52,078 nt of DNA from UBA1181 sp963619325 (GTDB taxonomy: Bacteria; Bacteroidota; Bacteroidia; Bacteroidales; Paludibacteraceae): NCBI GenBank assembly GCA_963619325.1, contig CAVEVQ010000017.1, positions 1-52,078 of the forward strand, read 5' to 3'. The notes beneath the pieces are model-generated. The model made no database searches. It was not told where the DNA came from and saw nothing but the letters and a program-made list of their open reading frames with translations. Every line of letters begins with the position of its first letter. Positions within the stretch are counted from its first letter, which is position 1. A program made the position numbers and the translations under genes. Of this stretch, positions 33,283-41,156 are shown piece by piece.

Positions 33283-34734
33283 TTATCTCATCACCTCTTT
33301 CACAACCTCATGATCATCAAAATGATGCTTCACTCCTTTTATCTCTTGATAGTCTTCATGTCCTTTCCCTGCAATCAAGACAACATCCCCTGATTGAGCT
33401 ATCAAAGCAGCCGTTTTGATGGCTTCACGTCGATCGGCTATCGTTATCACTTTCGTGGACTCTCCAGGCTTCAAACCAGATAACATATCGTTGATGATGT
33501 CTTGTGGCTCCTCAAAGCGAGGATTGTCTGAAGTGATAATAACAGTGTCGCTACCCACAACGGCTTCGTGCGCCATCATCGGACGTTTCCCTTTGTCTCT
33601 GTTTCCTCCACAACCTACAACGGTAATCAGCTTGCCGTTGCCACAACGCACCTCATTGATTGTCTCTATCACATTGGTCAAAGCATCTGGTGTATGGGCA
33701 TAGTCAACAATGAATTTCACTCCAGAAGGAGAAGAGATTGGCTCAAAACGTCCACACACAGGGCGAAGCGCACTTAGATTCACCAACACCTCGTCTTCAT
33801 CAAAGCCCATTGAAACAGCGGCTCCGAAGACTGCGGTAAGATTGGATGCATTGAATCGTCCGATAAAATGTAAAAACACCTCATGTCCGTTCATATTCAA
33901 CTGTAGTCCGTCAAAACTATCCTCCAACAAGGTCGTCTTGAAGTCGGTCAACGTGGTGAGCGAATAACCCAACTTCCTCGCCTTCGTGTTCTGCAACATC
34001 ACCATTCCATTCTTATCATCAAGATTGGTAAGAGCAAAAGCCTCGTCCGACAGACCATCAAAGAATTTCTTCTTGGCAGCCAAATAGTTTGCGAATGTTT
34101 TATGATAATCCAAGTGGTCCCGCGTGAGGTTGGTGAAAATTCCACCCTCAAAGACTAATCCTTCGATTCGATTCTGATCCGAGGCATGCGAACTTACCTC
34201 CATAAAGGCGAATGTACATCCTGCATCCACCATTTCACTCAGCAAGTGATTGATAGTCAATGCATCTTCTGTGGTATGTGCCGTTGGAACAGCTCTTTCT
34301 ATCACATAATTGCAAACAGTCGAAAGCAAACCACACTTATACCCCATACGGGTAAAGAGCTTATAGAGCAATGTCGCAATCGTTGTCTTTCCATTTGTTC
34401 CCGTAACCCCCACCAAGCGCAAGGACGAAGATGGATAACCATACCACGCAGAGGCAATTCTACCCAACGCCTTACTGGCGTCCGCTACCTGAACGTAGGT
34501 TACTTCCGCCATTAAATCTTCGGGAAGAGTCTCGCAGACAATCACCTTCGCACCTTTTTCAATTGCCGAGGGGATGAAGTTGTGTCCATCTACCTGCGTG
34601 CCTCGGGTAGCCACAAAAAGCGTACCGTCCGACACCTTGCGAGAGTCGAACTGCACACTTGAAAGTTCCACATCCGAACTTCCAACTATCTTGAGGACAG
34701 ACACATCTGCCAATATATCTTCTAATTTCTTCAT
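33283..34734 (-). CDS. murE: UDP-N-acetylmuramoyl-L-alanyl-D-glutamate--2,6-diaminopimelate ligase
   Basis: The 483-residue Mur ligase has the P-loop GVTGTNGKTT (109-118), the carbamylated-Lys region, FTNLTRDHLDYHKTF and DYAHTPDALTNVIETI. The substrate-selecting motif is DNPR (about residue 403, in TSDNPRFEEP), which marks meso-diaminopimelate as the added amino acid rather than lysine. This predicts A1-gamma-type peptidoglycan. It starts 3 nt after the ftsI stop, so translation is probably coupled. Confidence 0.96.
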   Translation of the reverse strand: MKKLEDILADVSVLKIVGSSDVELSSVQFDSRKVSDGTLFVATRGTQVDGHNFIPSAIEKGAKVIVCETLPEDLMAEVTYVQVADASKALGRIASAWYGYPSSSLRLVGVTGTNGKTTIATLLYKLFTRMGYKCGLLSTVCNYVIERAVPTAHTTEDALTINHLLSEMVDAGCTFAFMEVSSHASDQNRIEGLVFEGGIFTNLTRDHLDYHKTFANYLAAKKKFFDGLSDEAFALTNLDDKNGMVMLQNTKARKLGYSLTTLTDFKTTLLEDSFDGLQLNMNGHEVFLHFIGRFNASNLTAVFGAAVSMGFDEDEVLVNLSALRPVCGRFEPISSPSGVKFIVDYAHTPDALTNVIETINEVRCGNGKLITVVGCGGNRDKGKRPMMAHEAVVGSDTVIITSDNPRFEEPQDIINDMLSGLKPGESTKVITIADRREAIKTAALIAQSGDVVLIAGKGHEDYQEIKGVKHHFDDHEVVKEVMR

Positions 34735-34737
34735 CGT

Positions 34738-36879
34738 CTACCTTAATTTTAATTCTACAACCATACCATCTGTTACAGCCCTATCACTCTCTATTGATTG
34801 CGAGTAAACCGTTCCGTAACCACTCAAGCGAACCTCTAATCCACTGTTTTCCATTAAAAAGACAGCATCTTTCGCGCCCATGCCTATCACATTCGGGACT
34901 CGTCGCATCCGTTCACTCGGCACATATAGGTTGGACAGCATTATCTTTTTATCATCCAAGGATTTTGTCCAACACCATCGTTTCCTCGTCTGTCCGACAG
35001 TCCTTATCTCTCCATCCGACTGATAGTCCAACCCCAGTCCCGAGAGAGCCGTTATCATCGCATCATAATTGCCCTCCTTTGTAACTGGACAGAACCGCGT
35101 CTCCTCTCCGCATTTCGTGTAGTTGTCTACGCTTGTTCTTGTCAGCGGACTGATGGCATATACCTGTTCTGCCACATTTCGGAACACCTCACCCGAAATT
35201 GCTCCCGCACTCGGATAGACAGGAGCTTGAGGATACCATACGACAACCACCATGGAATATTTCGGTGCATCCGCAGGAAAGAAACCGCAGAAAGTCAACT
35301 GATGACTCCTTCTACCGTTAAAATTCTGCACCGCGGTTCCCGTTTTCCCCGCCACCTTGAAATAAGGCGTTTTGACAGTACCCGCAGTTCCGTGCTCTAC
35401 AACATCGATCATCATCTGGCGAACTTTATCCAACGTCTTCTGAGAACACAAATGCTTATTAATTACCCTATCTTTCCCCTCAAAACTTTCCACCAACTGA
35501 CCATTATGATATAGACCTTTCACCAAATAGGGTTGAATCATCACACCGTCATTCGCCAATCCATTATAAAACGCCAAAAGATTGATCGGAGGCAATTGTA
35601 ACTCATACCCATGAGAAATCCACGGCAACGAGAGTTTAGACCACGTCGGGTCATCCGTATTCTTGATCCTTGGATTGGCAGCACCATTCAACTCAATGTT
35701 CAGAGGCGTGTTCAAACCCATCTTATAGAGAGCCTCAATATACTTCTCTGGCTCCTTGCCAAACTTTTCCTCTATAATTTTCGCAATCACAATGTTTGAC
35801 GAAATCTGAATGCCACGATTGAGAGAGATTTTTCCGGAACCTCCCTTGTTCGCATTCCAGTCTTTCATGTTTTTGCCATAGATGTGCCACACACCATTCT
35901 CTGTATCAACAATTTTCGAGGTGTCAATGCCATTCTCCAAAGCTACAATCGCAGAAGCTATCTTGAACGTCGAGCCTGGCTCTGTCTTCGAATTGACAGC
36001 GAAATTCTCATCCTCAACATAGTCGCCATTTTCAGTACGATGAAGATTGCTCATCGCCTTAATCTGTCCCGTTCTCACCTCCATGATCACCGCACACCCT
36101 TTTACAGCCTGTACCCGACTCAACGTATTGCGAAGCGCATTATCTGTGATATCCATAATGTTGACATCCAAAGTCGTCATCACATCCAAACCATCAACAG
36201 GATCGACAATCGTCAACTGCTTCGGGCGCGACCCAACATACACCGTCTGCGAACGGCCGGAGACGCCACTCAGAATAGAGTCATAATACTGCTCTATTCC
36301 GCACTTCCCTCCTTTATCCGCCTCAGCATAGAGCGAACCCACCGTACGCATTGACAACGGATAGAACGGATTGTTTCGTTTCACCTGTTCATATGGGGTC
36401 AATCCGCTTGTATTCTTGCCCATATTGTAGAGAGGAAAAGTCTTCACTCTATTCAACTCCACATACGTTAGTTTACGCGCGTTCACACGAAAATAGCGAG
36501 AGCCTTTGTTGTAGCCAACTCGCAAATGCGCCTTCATCTCGGCAGGTGTCACATCATAGACAGTGGCAAGCGAATCACACAAAGGAGGAAGCAACGAGTC
36601 AAACAACGCCCTCGTCAACCCATCCGCCTTAAAATCCATATAAAGCACATAGGTCGGAACCGTCGCCGCCAACAACTTACCATCGCACGCCAAGATGTTA
36701 CCCCGTTCTGGAGCAACGTCTACAATCTTTATTTCTCGCTTGCCTAAGTTTCGCCAAAAATCACCCTCTTCACCAGACATCGTATAAACAATCTTTCCAA
36801 GCACAGCAAGAGAACTCACCAGCACAACTAAATAGAGGACTGCTGCACGATTAATCGTTTCTTGCTTGACATTTGCCAC
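34738..36879 (-). CDS. ftsI: Septal class B penicillin-binding protein FtsI (PBP3) with PASTA domain
   Basis: The 713-residue transpeptidase cross-links septal peptidoglycan. One N-terminal membrane helix (about 13-33) leads to the dimerisation domain (about 50-230; APERGNILACDGKLLA). The catalytic domain shows Ser303-Thr-Phe-Lys306 (PGSTFKIAS), the SSN triad at 360-362 and Lys512-Thr-Gly514 (AGKTGTAVQNF). A single PASTA domain closes the protein (about 650-713; VPNVIGMGAKDAVFLMENSGLEV). E. coli FtsI (588 residues) lacks PASTA; the longer form is the one found in Bacteroidota and Gram-positives. It lies between ftsL and murE. Confidence 0.95.
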   Translation of the reverse strand: MANVKQETINRAAVLYLVVLVSSLAVLGKIVYTMSGEEGDFWRNLGKREIKIVDVAPERGNILACDGKLLAATVPTYVLYMDFKADGLTRALFDSLLPPLCDSLATVYDVTPAEMKAHLRVGYNKGSRYFRVNARKLTYVELNRVKTFPLYNMGKNTSGLTPYEQVKRNNPFYPLSMRTVGSLYAEADKGGKCGIEQYYDSILSGVSGRSQTVYVGSRPKQLTIVDPVDGLDVMTTLDVNIMDITDNALRNTLSRVQAVKGCAVIMEVRTGQIKAMSNLHRTENGDYVEDENFAVNSKTEPGSTFKIASAIVALENGIDTSKIVDTENGVWHIYGKNMKDWNANKGGSGKISLNRGIQISSNIVIAKIIEEKFGKEPEKYIEALYKMGLNTPLNIELNGAANPRIKNTDDPTWSKLSLPWISHGYELQLPPINLLAFYNGLANDGVMIQPYLVKGLYHNGQLVESFEGKDRVINKHLCSQKTLDKVRQMMIDVVEHGTAGTVKTPYFKVAGKTGTAVQNFNGRRSHQLTFCGFFPADAPKYSMVVVVWYPQAPVYPSAGAISGEVFRNVAEQVYAISPLTRTSVDNYTKCGEETRFCPVTKEGNYDAMITALSGLGLDYQSDGEIRTVGQTRKRWCWTKSLDDKKIMLSNLYVPSERMRRVPNVIGMGAKDAVFLMENSGLEVRLSGYGTVYSQSIESDRAVTDGMVVELKLR

Positions 36880-36948
36880 AATTATCCGGTTTTATAAATT
36901 GTTTCCTGCGAATCTAAAACTCAACTCATTTTCAATAAACTCAAGAAC

Positions 36949-37335
36949 TCATTTCTTGAGCGCATACGGAGGAGTCGTCGACGGACGCAATGCCTCATCT
37001 TGTTTCTCCACCAACTGCAATATGTAGGTCTGACGTTTGTGCTTCAACAACTCCGACGAACGCGTCAACGCATCAAACTTCACATCCACTAATCTCAACT
37101 CCGCTTTCGTTATCTCCCCCACTTTTTCCTCGCACGCATAACGCAAAGCGATATGGCAGAATAGAAAGATGACCACCAAAGCGAACAATGGCACCAGACT
37201 CGTCACCGACTCTTTCCGAAAAATGTTCCCTGTAAAAACATCTTTCACAGACTCGCCTGCAAGATCTGCATAGTCTTTTACATGAAACCATTTATCGAAC
37301 GACTCCTTGCCCATCTTTTCATTATCTTTTTCCAT
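36949..37335 (-). CDS. ftsL: FtsL-like cell division protein
   Basis: The 128-residue bitopic protein has a 60-residue cytoplasmic part, a membrane helix at about 46-67 (TSLVPLFALVVIFLFCHIAL) and a periplasmic coiled-coil (EITKAELRLVDVKFDALTRSSELLKHKRQ). Sequence identity in this family is slight, so the call depends on topology and the place between rsmH and ftsI. This is the usual position of FtsL in Bacteroidota dcw clusters. It would act in a complex with FtsQ and FtsB. Confidence 0.8.
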   Translation of the reverse strand: MEKDNEKMGKESFDKWFHVKDYADLAGESVKDVFTGNIFRKESVTSLVPLFALVVIFLFCHIALRYACEEKVGEITKAELRLVDVKFDALTRSSELLKHKRQTYILQLVEKQDEALRPSTTPPYALKK

Positions 37336-37347
37336 ACCGAAGACAAC

Positions 37348-38253
37348 TCATACCTTCTCGGCGATTCTTAACTTGGCACTCCTCGAACGAGGATTGGCTT
37401 CCACCTCCTCTTCAGATGCCACAATCACTTTATTGTTGATCAATTTAAACGGAGAAAGTCGGTTGCCGTAGAAATCCTGCTCCACCTTTCCATCAAAATT
37501 GCCAGCTTTCATAAAGTTCTTCACTAAACGATCCTCTAATGAGTGGTAGGTCAACACAACCAAACGACCGCCCACGTTGAGCTTCTCTAACGATTGTCGG
37601 AGCATCTCCTTCAACGCATCCATCTCATGGTTCACCTCAATCCGAAGAGCTTGAAACAATCGCGCCAAATCTTTCTTCTGTTTATCCCTCCCTAATAATG
37701 GCTCCGCAACATTCACCAAATCGGCTATGCGAACAAAGGGTTTCGATGTCCGTACTTTCACAATCGCAGATGCCAACTTCCGTGCATTACTAAGTTCTCC
37801 ATACTGGTAGAAGACATCCGACAAAGCCTTTTCATCGTAGGTGTTGAGCAAATCTGCCGCGGTAAACTCTGATCGCTGATTCATACGCATATCCAAAGAA
37901 CCATCAAAACGGAACGAGAACCCACGCTCCGCATCATCAAAATGATGGAAAGAAACACCCAAGTCGGCCAGAACACCATCCACCGACTCGACACCATAAT
38001 ATCTAAGAAAATTAGACAAATAGCGGAAATTACTGCGAACGAAAGTAAAACGAGCATCGTCTACCACGTTCTGCAACACATCAAGATCCTGGTCGAACGA
38101 ATATAGATGACCATCCGCACCTAAGTTTTTCAATATTTCGCGAGAATGTCCGCCGCCACCAAAAGTTACATCTACATAGATGCCAGAAGGCTTAATTTGC
38201 AAGCCATCCATACAAGGACGTAGAAGCGCAGGTGTGTGATAAACATTCTCCAT
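37348..38253 (-). CDS. rsmH: 16S rRNA (cytosine1402-N4)-methyltransferase RsmH
   Basis: The 301-residue SAM-dependent enzyme methylates N4 of C1402 in the 30S P site. Motifs: HTPALLRPCMDGL, VDVTFGGGGHSREIL for SAM binding, LADLGVSFHHFDDAERGFSFR, DGSLDMRMN, and the C-terminal VLTYHSLEDRLVKNFM. Formerly MraW. It is the second gene of the dcw cluster, 25 nt after mraZ. Confidence 0.96.
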   Translation of the reverse strand: MENVYHTPALLRPCMDGLQIKPSGIYVDVTFGGGGHSREILKNLGADGHLYSFDQDLDVLQNVVDDARFTFVRSNFRYLSNFLRYYGVESVDGVLADLGVSFHHFDDAERGFSFRFDGSLDMRMNQRSEFTAADLLNTYDEKALSDVFYQYGELSNARKLASAIVKVRTSKPFVRIADLVNVAEPLLGRDKQKKDLARLFQALRIEVNHEMDALKEMLRQSLEKLNVGGRLVVLTYHSLEDRLVKNFMKAGNFDGKVEQDFYGNRLSPFKLINNKVIVASEEEVEANPRSRSAKLRIAEKV

Positions 38254-38278
38254 ATATAACCCTTTATTTTTTCAGTTT

Positions 38279-38728
38279 TTAAAATCCTCCCATTTTCGCT
38301 TGCAAAGCCGCATCAAAATCCTCGTCCGTCATCAAATCATCTTCTAATGTCTCATTCTTCCAGATCTCAAAATAGTTGCCTACGCCCACGAAAAGAGCCT
38401 CAGTCTCAATGCCAACTTTATCTAAAACTTTCTTCTGAAGAAGAATACGACCGCTTGCATCCAACTCAACCATCTCAAAACTGGAGGTGAACTGACGCTT
38501 GAGTTTCACATCTTCAGGATTCCACAAGTTCAGCTTCGCATCCAACTGCTCTACTAATTTCTCCCACTCCGTAGAAGGGTAAAGTTTCGCACATTGGGTC
38601 TTCGCATCTACACGCAAGTACAAACAAGCATCGCCTGCTCCTTCAAGCATACGACGGTAGACCGCGGGAACAAACACACGCCCCTTGCTGTCAACCTTTG
38701 CTTCTGTTTTTCCCAAAAATTTGTACAT
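38279..38728 (-). CDS. mraZ: Transcriptional regulator MraZ
   Basis: MraZ is an AbrB-fold ring-forming DNA-binding protein that represses its own dcw operon. The two repeats each hold a DxxGR motif: KVDSKGRVFVPAVYR at the N-terminus and VELDASGRILLQKKV around residue 85. The frame is open to 38740, but ATG at 38728 is preferred: it gives the family-like start MYKFLGKTEAK and a 20-nt leader, whereas the upstream ATG would be only about 8 nt after the predicted transcription start. The product is 149 residues. A TGGGG-N5-TGGGG operator candidate overlaps the promoter. Confidence 0.94.
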   Translation of the reverse strand: MYKFLGKTEAKVDSKGRVFVPAVYRRMLEGAGDACLYLRVDAKTQCAKLYPSTEWEKLVEQLDAKLNLWNPEDVKLKRQFTSSFEMVELDASGRILLQKKVLDKVGIETEALFVGVGNYFEIWKNETLEDDLMTDEDFDAALQAKMGGF

Positions 38729-38754
38729 CCGAATAGACATTTATTAGACAAATA

Positions 38755-38786
38755 CAAAGATAACGAAATTTAACCACGCCCCACAA
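38755..38786 (-). promoter_or_regulatory. Promoter of the dcw operon
   Basis: Minus strand: TTG (38786-38784), 21 nt, TATCTTTG (38762-38755). It precedes mraZ and is the only good TAnnTTTG on this strand between mraZ and glsA. Confidence 0.6.
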
Positions 38787-38793
38787 TCCCCCA
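38779..38793 (-). promoter_or_regulatory. Candidate MraZ operator
   Basis: The minus strand reads TGGGG-GATTG-TGGGG (38793-38779), two direct repeats with a 10-bp period. This is the TGGGN-N5-TGGGN pattern known for MraZ boxes. It overlaps the -33 region of the dcw promoter. A further GTGG lies just downstream but out of phase. Confidence 0.65.
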
Positions 38794-38803
38794 CTTTACT
38801 TTT

Positions 38804-38910
38804 TTTCAACTATTTCAACGCTGTTTTTAACCACATTTCAACAGGACGGCGTGATTCACTAACAAAATTTCAACAAGTTATTAACAATTTGATTTTCTTC
38901 ACATTTCAAC
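38804..38910 (+). repeat. Five TTTCAAC heptamers between mraZ and glsA
   Basis: Exact TTTCAAC copies lie at 38804-38810, 38813-38819, 38836-38842, 38868-38874 and 38904-38910, all in the same orientation with irregular spacing. They fill the divergent intergenic region of the dcw and gls promoters. Their function is unknown. Confidence 0.6.
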
Positions 38911-38930
38911 ATTTTCTTGTTTTTTTTCTT

Positions 38931-38938
38931 TATTTTTG
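38931..38938 (+). promoter_or_regulatory. -7 element of glsA-glsB
   Basis: TATTTTTG matches TAnnTTTG and predicts a start near 38945. TTTC lies 23 nt upstream. It overlaps the first in-frame codons from 38936 and so supports ATG 38999 as the glsA start. Confidence 0.5.
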
Positions 38939-38998
38939 CCACGACTTTTTGGCCGATGTTTCTTTGACTGCTCCAAACGAGAAATCCTATCTTTCATC

Positions 38999-39847
38999 AT
39001 GGGTAATTCACCGTCCGACAAAAAACAAATTCACATAGATGTCAAAAAGGTGCTGGAAACGAAACTTCCCGCACTTAAAGGCAGAGTGCCTGACTTTGTC
39101 ATTCAATACCTCCGACGTATCGTCCACGAAGAAGAAATGAATAATTTCTTCCGCGACCACGGAGAGCTAATGGGTATGGATTTCGCCACCTACTTTATGC
39201 TCGAATACCTTAATATCTCCATAGAAAAAAGGTGCGAGGCAAGACTGCCAGACAACGGACGAGTGGTATTCGCATGCAACCATCCTATCGGAAGCATAGA
39301 CGGAATCGCCCTTATCATCGCATTAGGGCAGAAATACGGGACACTCAAAATTCCAGTAAACGACCTTTTGCTCAACATCGTCAATTTGCAGGAATTTTTC
39401 ATCCCCGTAAACAAGGTGTCTAACGAACAGTCTCGTAACATGTCCGAGATGCTCAACAGCGCTTTAGCAAGCGACGACCCTATTCTATTTTTTCCCTCTG
39501 GGCAATGTTCTCGTCGCCAAGACGACGGTTCAATTCGAGACAACGAGTGGAAGAAGACTTTCATATCAAAAGCCCGAGAATACAAGAGAGACGTCGTCCC
39601 CCTCTATTTTGAAGGTAGAAACTCTAATTTCTTTTATCGCTTAGCCTATTACAGGAAAAAGTTAGGAATCAAAGCCAACATTGAGATGCTCTACTTGGCA
39701 GACGAGATGTTTAAACAGAAAAACAATAAATTCACGATCACCATAGGCAACCCCATCCCTTATACCACTTTTGACGACAGCAAGTCGGATCGCGAGTGGG
39801 CGGCTTATGTGAAAGAGATTTCTTATAGTCTAATCAACGACAAATAA
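38999..39847 (+). CDS. glsA: PlsC-like acyltransferase, probable glycine-lipid O-acyltransferase GlsA
   Basis: The 282-residue protein has PlsC-type acyltransferase motifs: the NHPIGSIDG variant of HX4D (catalytic His), FPSGQCSRR for the glycerol-phosphate-like site, and VVPLYFEGRNS. ATG 38999 is chosen because the longer frame from 38936 runs into the promoter. In Bacteroides thetaiotaomicron an adjacent gene pair encodes GlsB, which N-acylates glycine with a 3-hydroxy fatty acid, and GlsA, which adds the second acyl chain. The domain pair here is the same. Assignment to GlsA is by motif and partner gene. It is likely membrane-associated. Confidence 0.82.
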   Translation: MGNSPSDKKQIHIDVKKVLETKLPALKGRVPDFVIQYLRRIVHEEEMNNFFRDHGELMGMDFATYFMLEYLNISIEKRCEARLPDNGRVVFACNHPIGSIDGIALIIALGQKYGTLKIPVNDLLLNIVNLQEFFIPVNKVSNEQSRNMSEMLNSALASDDPILFFPSGQCSRRQDDGSIRDNEWKKTFISKAREYKRDVVPLYFEGRNSNFFYRLAYYRKKLGIKANIEMLYLADEMFKQKNNKFTITIGNPIPYTTFDDSKSDREWAAYVKEISYSLINDK

Positions 39848-39853
39848 TTGTAT

Positions 39854-40801
39854 ATGGAACGAATTATTGACCCGATACCGACAGACCTCATAGAAGCGGA
39901 GTTGACACGCAACTTGTTCTTGCGCACTACCAACAAAGCTAACAACCAGATCTTCATCATTACCGCCCACAATGCGCCTAACACGATGCGAGAAATTGGC
40001 CGTCTACGGGAAATCTCATTTCGCACTTCAGGTGGCGGTGCAGGCGTGGCGTGCGACCTCGACGATTACGACACAATGGAGACTCCTTACCACCAACTGA
40101 TTGTCTGGAATCCTGATGCAAAAGAGATTATAGGAGGCTATCGATACCTCCATGGTTGCGAAGCAAAATATGACGAGGATGGTCAGCCTCGTCTCACCTC
40201 GTCTCATCTCTACCACTACTCAGAGAAATTCATCAAAGAGTATCTCCCCTACACAATTGAACTGGGCCGTTCGTTCGTTCGCCCAGAATACCAATCGTCG
40301 AAGATGGGGGCGAAGAGCCTCTACGCATTGGACAATCTTTGGGATGGGTTAGGAGCGTTGACGTTGACCATCCCCAACTCTAAATATTTCTTTGGGAAAG
40401 CCACAATATACCCTTCCTTCAATGAGAACGCAAGGAACTGCATCTTTGCCTTTCTTCACAAATATTTCGAGGACAAAGACAAATTGGTAACACCTCATCA
40501 TCCTCTCAACTTAGATGAAAACATACAGAAATTTTCATCATTGTTGGCAGGCAACAACTTCAAAGAGGACTATACCATTTTGAAGAGCTATGTGAAAGAA
40601 TCGGGACAAAACATTCCACCGCTCATCAACGCCTATATGACGCTTTCTCCAACACTACGCACCTTTGGCTCTTGTATCAACGACGAGTTTAGCGACGTGA
40701 TAGAGACTGGTTTGATGATCACGATAGAGGAAATTTTCGAACAAAAGAGGCTTCGTCATGTCGACACTTTCCTCAAAGAGGAGCGAGGCAGCGGATTATA
40801 G
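39854..40801 (+). CDS. glsB: OlsB-like GNAT acyltransferase, probable glycine N-acyltransferase GlsB
   Basis: The 315-residue protein belongs to the acyl-ACP-dependent N-acyltransferases of ornithine/glycine lipid synthesis. Family marks are LREISFRTSGGGAG, YHQLIVWNPDAKEIIGGYRY, ELGRSFVRPEYQ and LWDGLGAL. ATG at 39854 is chosen; an upstream TTG in the same frame lies at the glsA stop and has no support. It starts 6 nt after glsA, so the two are one operon. It would form monoacyl glycine for GlsA. A promoter for the following tRNA-Arg lies after it. Confidence 0.83.
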   Translation: MERIIDPIPTDLIEAELTRNLFLRTTNKANNQIFIITAHNAPNTMREIGRLREISFRTSGGGAGVACDLDDYDTMETPYHQLIVWNPDAKEIIGGYRYLHGCEAKYDEDGQPRLTSSHLYHYSEKFIKEYLPYTIELGRSFVRPEYQSSKMGAKSLYALDNLWDGLGALTLTIPNSKYFFGKATIYPSFNENARNCIFAFLHKYFEDKDKLVTPHHPLNLDENIQKFSSLLAGNNFKEDYTILKSYVKESGQNIPPLINAYMTLSPTLRTFGSCINDEFSDVIETGLMITIEEIFEQKRLRHVDTFLKEERGSGL

Positions 40802-40841
40802 AATTACAGAATGAGAACGCACCGACTCCAAAAAAGAAATG

Positions 40842-40872
40842 TTGCGTATCTTTTAGAAATTCTTTAAATTTG
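40842..40872 (+). promoter_or_regulatory. Promoter of tRNA-Arg
   Basis: TTG (40842-40844), 20 nt, TAAATTTG (40865-40872). Transcription is expected near 40879, about 30 nt before the tRNA. Confidence 0.7.
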
Positions 40873-40910
40873 CACCGCCTAAGAAAAAATCCGTTTTTAG
40901 GATAGAATGG

Positions 40911-40982
40911 GGTTGCGTAGTTCAATGGATAGAATACGGGTTTCCTAAACCTTAGATCCGGGTTCGATTCCCGGCGCGACTA
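40911..40982 (+). tRNA. tRNA-Arg (CCU)
   Basis: A full cloverleaf can be drawn: acceptor GGTTGCG/CGCGACT (G-U first pair), D-arm with TTCAATGGATAGAA, anticodon arm around TTCCTAA (anticodon CCU) and T-arm CCGGG-TTCGATT-CCCGG. CCA is not encoded. Confidence 0.93.
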
Positions 40983-40983
40983 C

Positions 40984-41020
40984 AAAAGCGAAAGTCTGTT
41001 GTCCAGGCTTTCGCTTTTCT
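40984..41020 (+). terminator. Intrinsic terminator of tRNA-Arg
   Basis: AAAAGCGAAAGTCTG pairs with CAGGCTTTCGCTTTT (15 pairs, one G-U, loop TTGTC) and runs into TTTTCTCT. It starts 2 nt after the tRNA. Confidence 0.9.
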
Positions 41021-41156
41021 CTATTTACAACAATCATCAATTTTTAATTAAAGACGAAGAGTCTAAACTACACATTCCTCCCTTTTCATAAACAGATATT
41101 CGTTCAAATGACGGAGTAAAATTTGTAATTATTTTAAATCCAGCGAATTAAAGATT

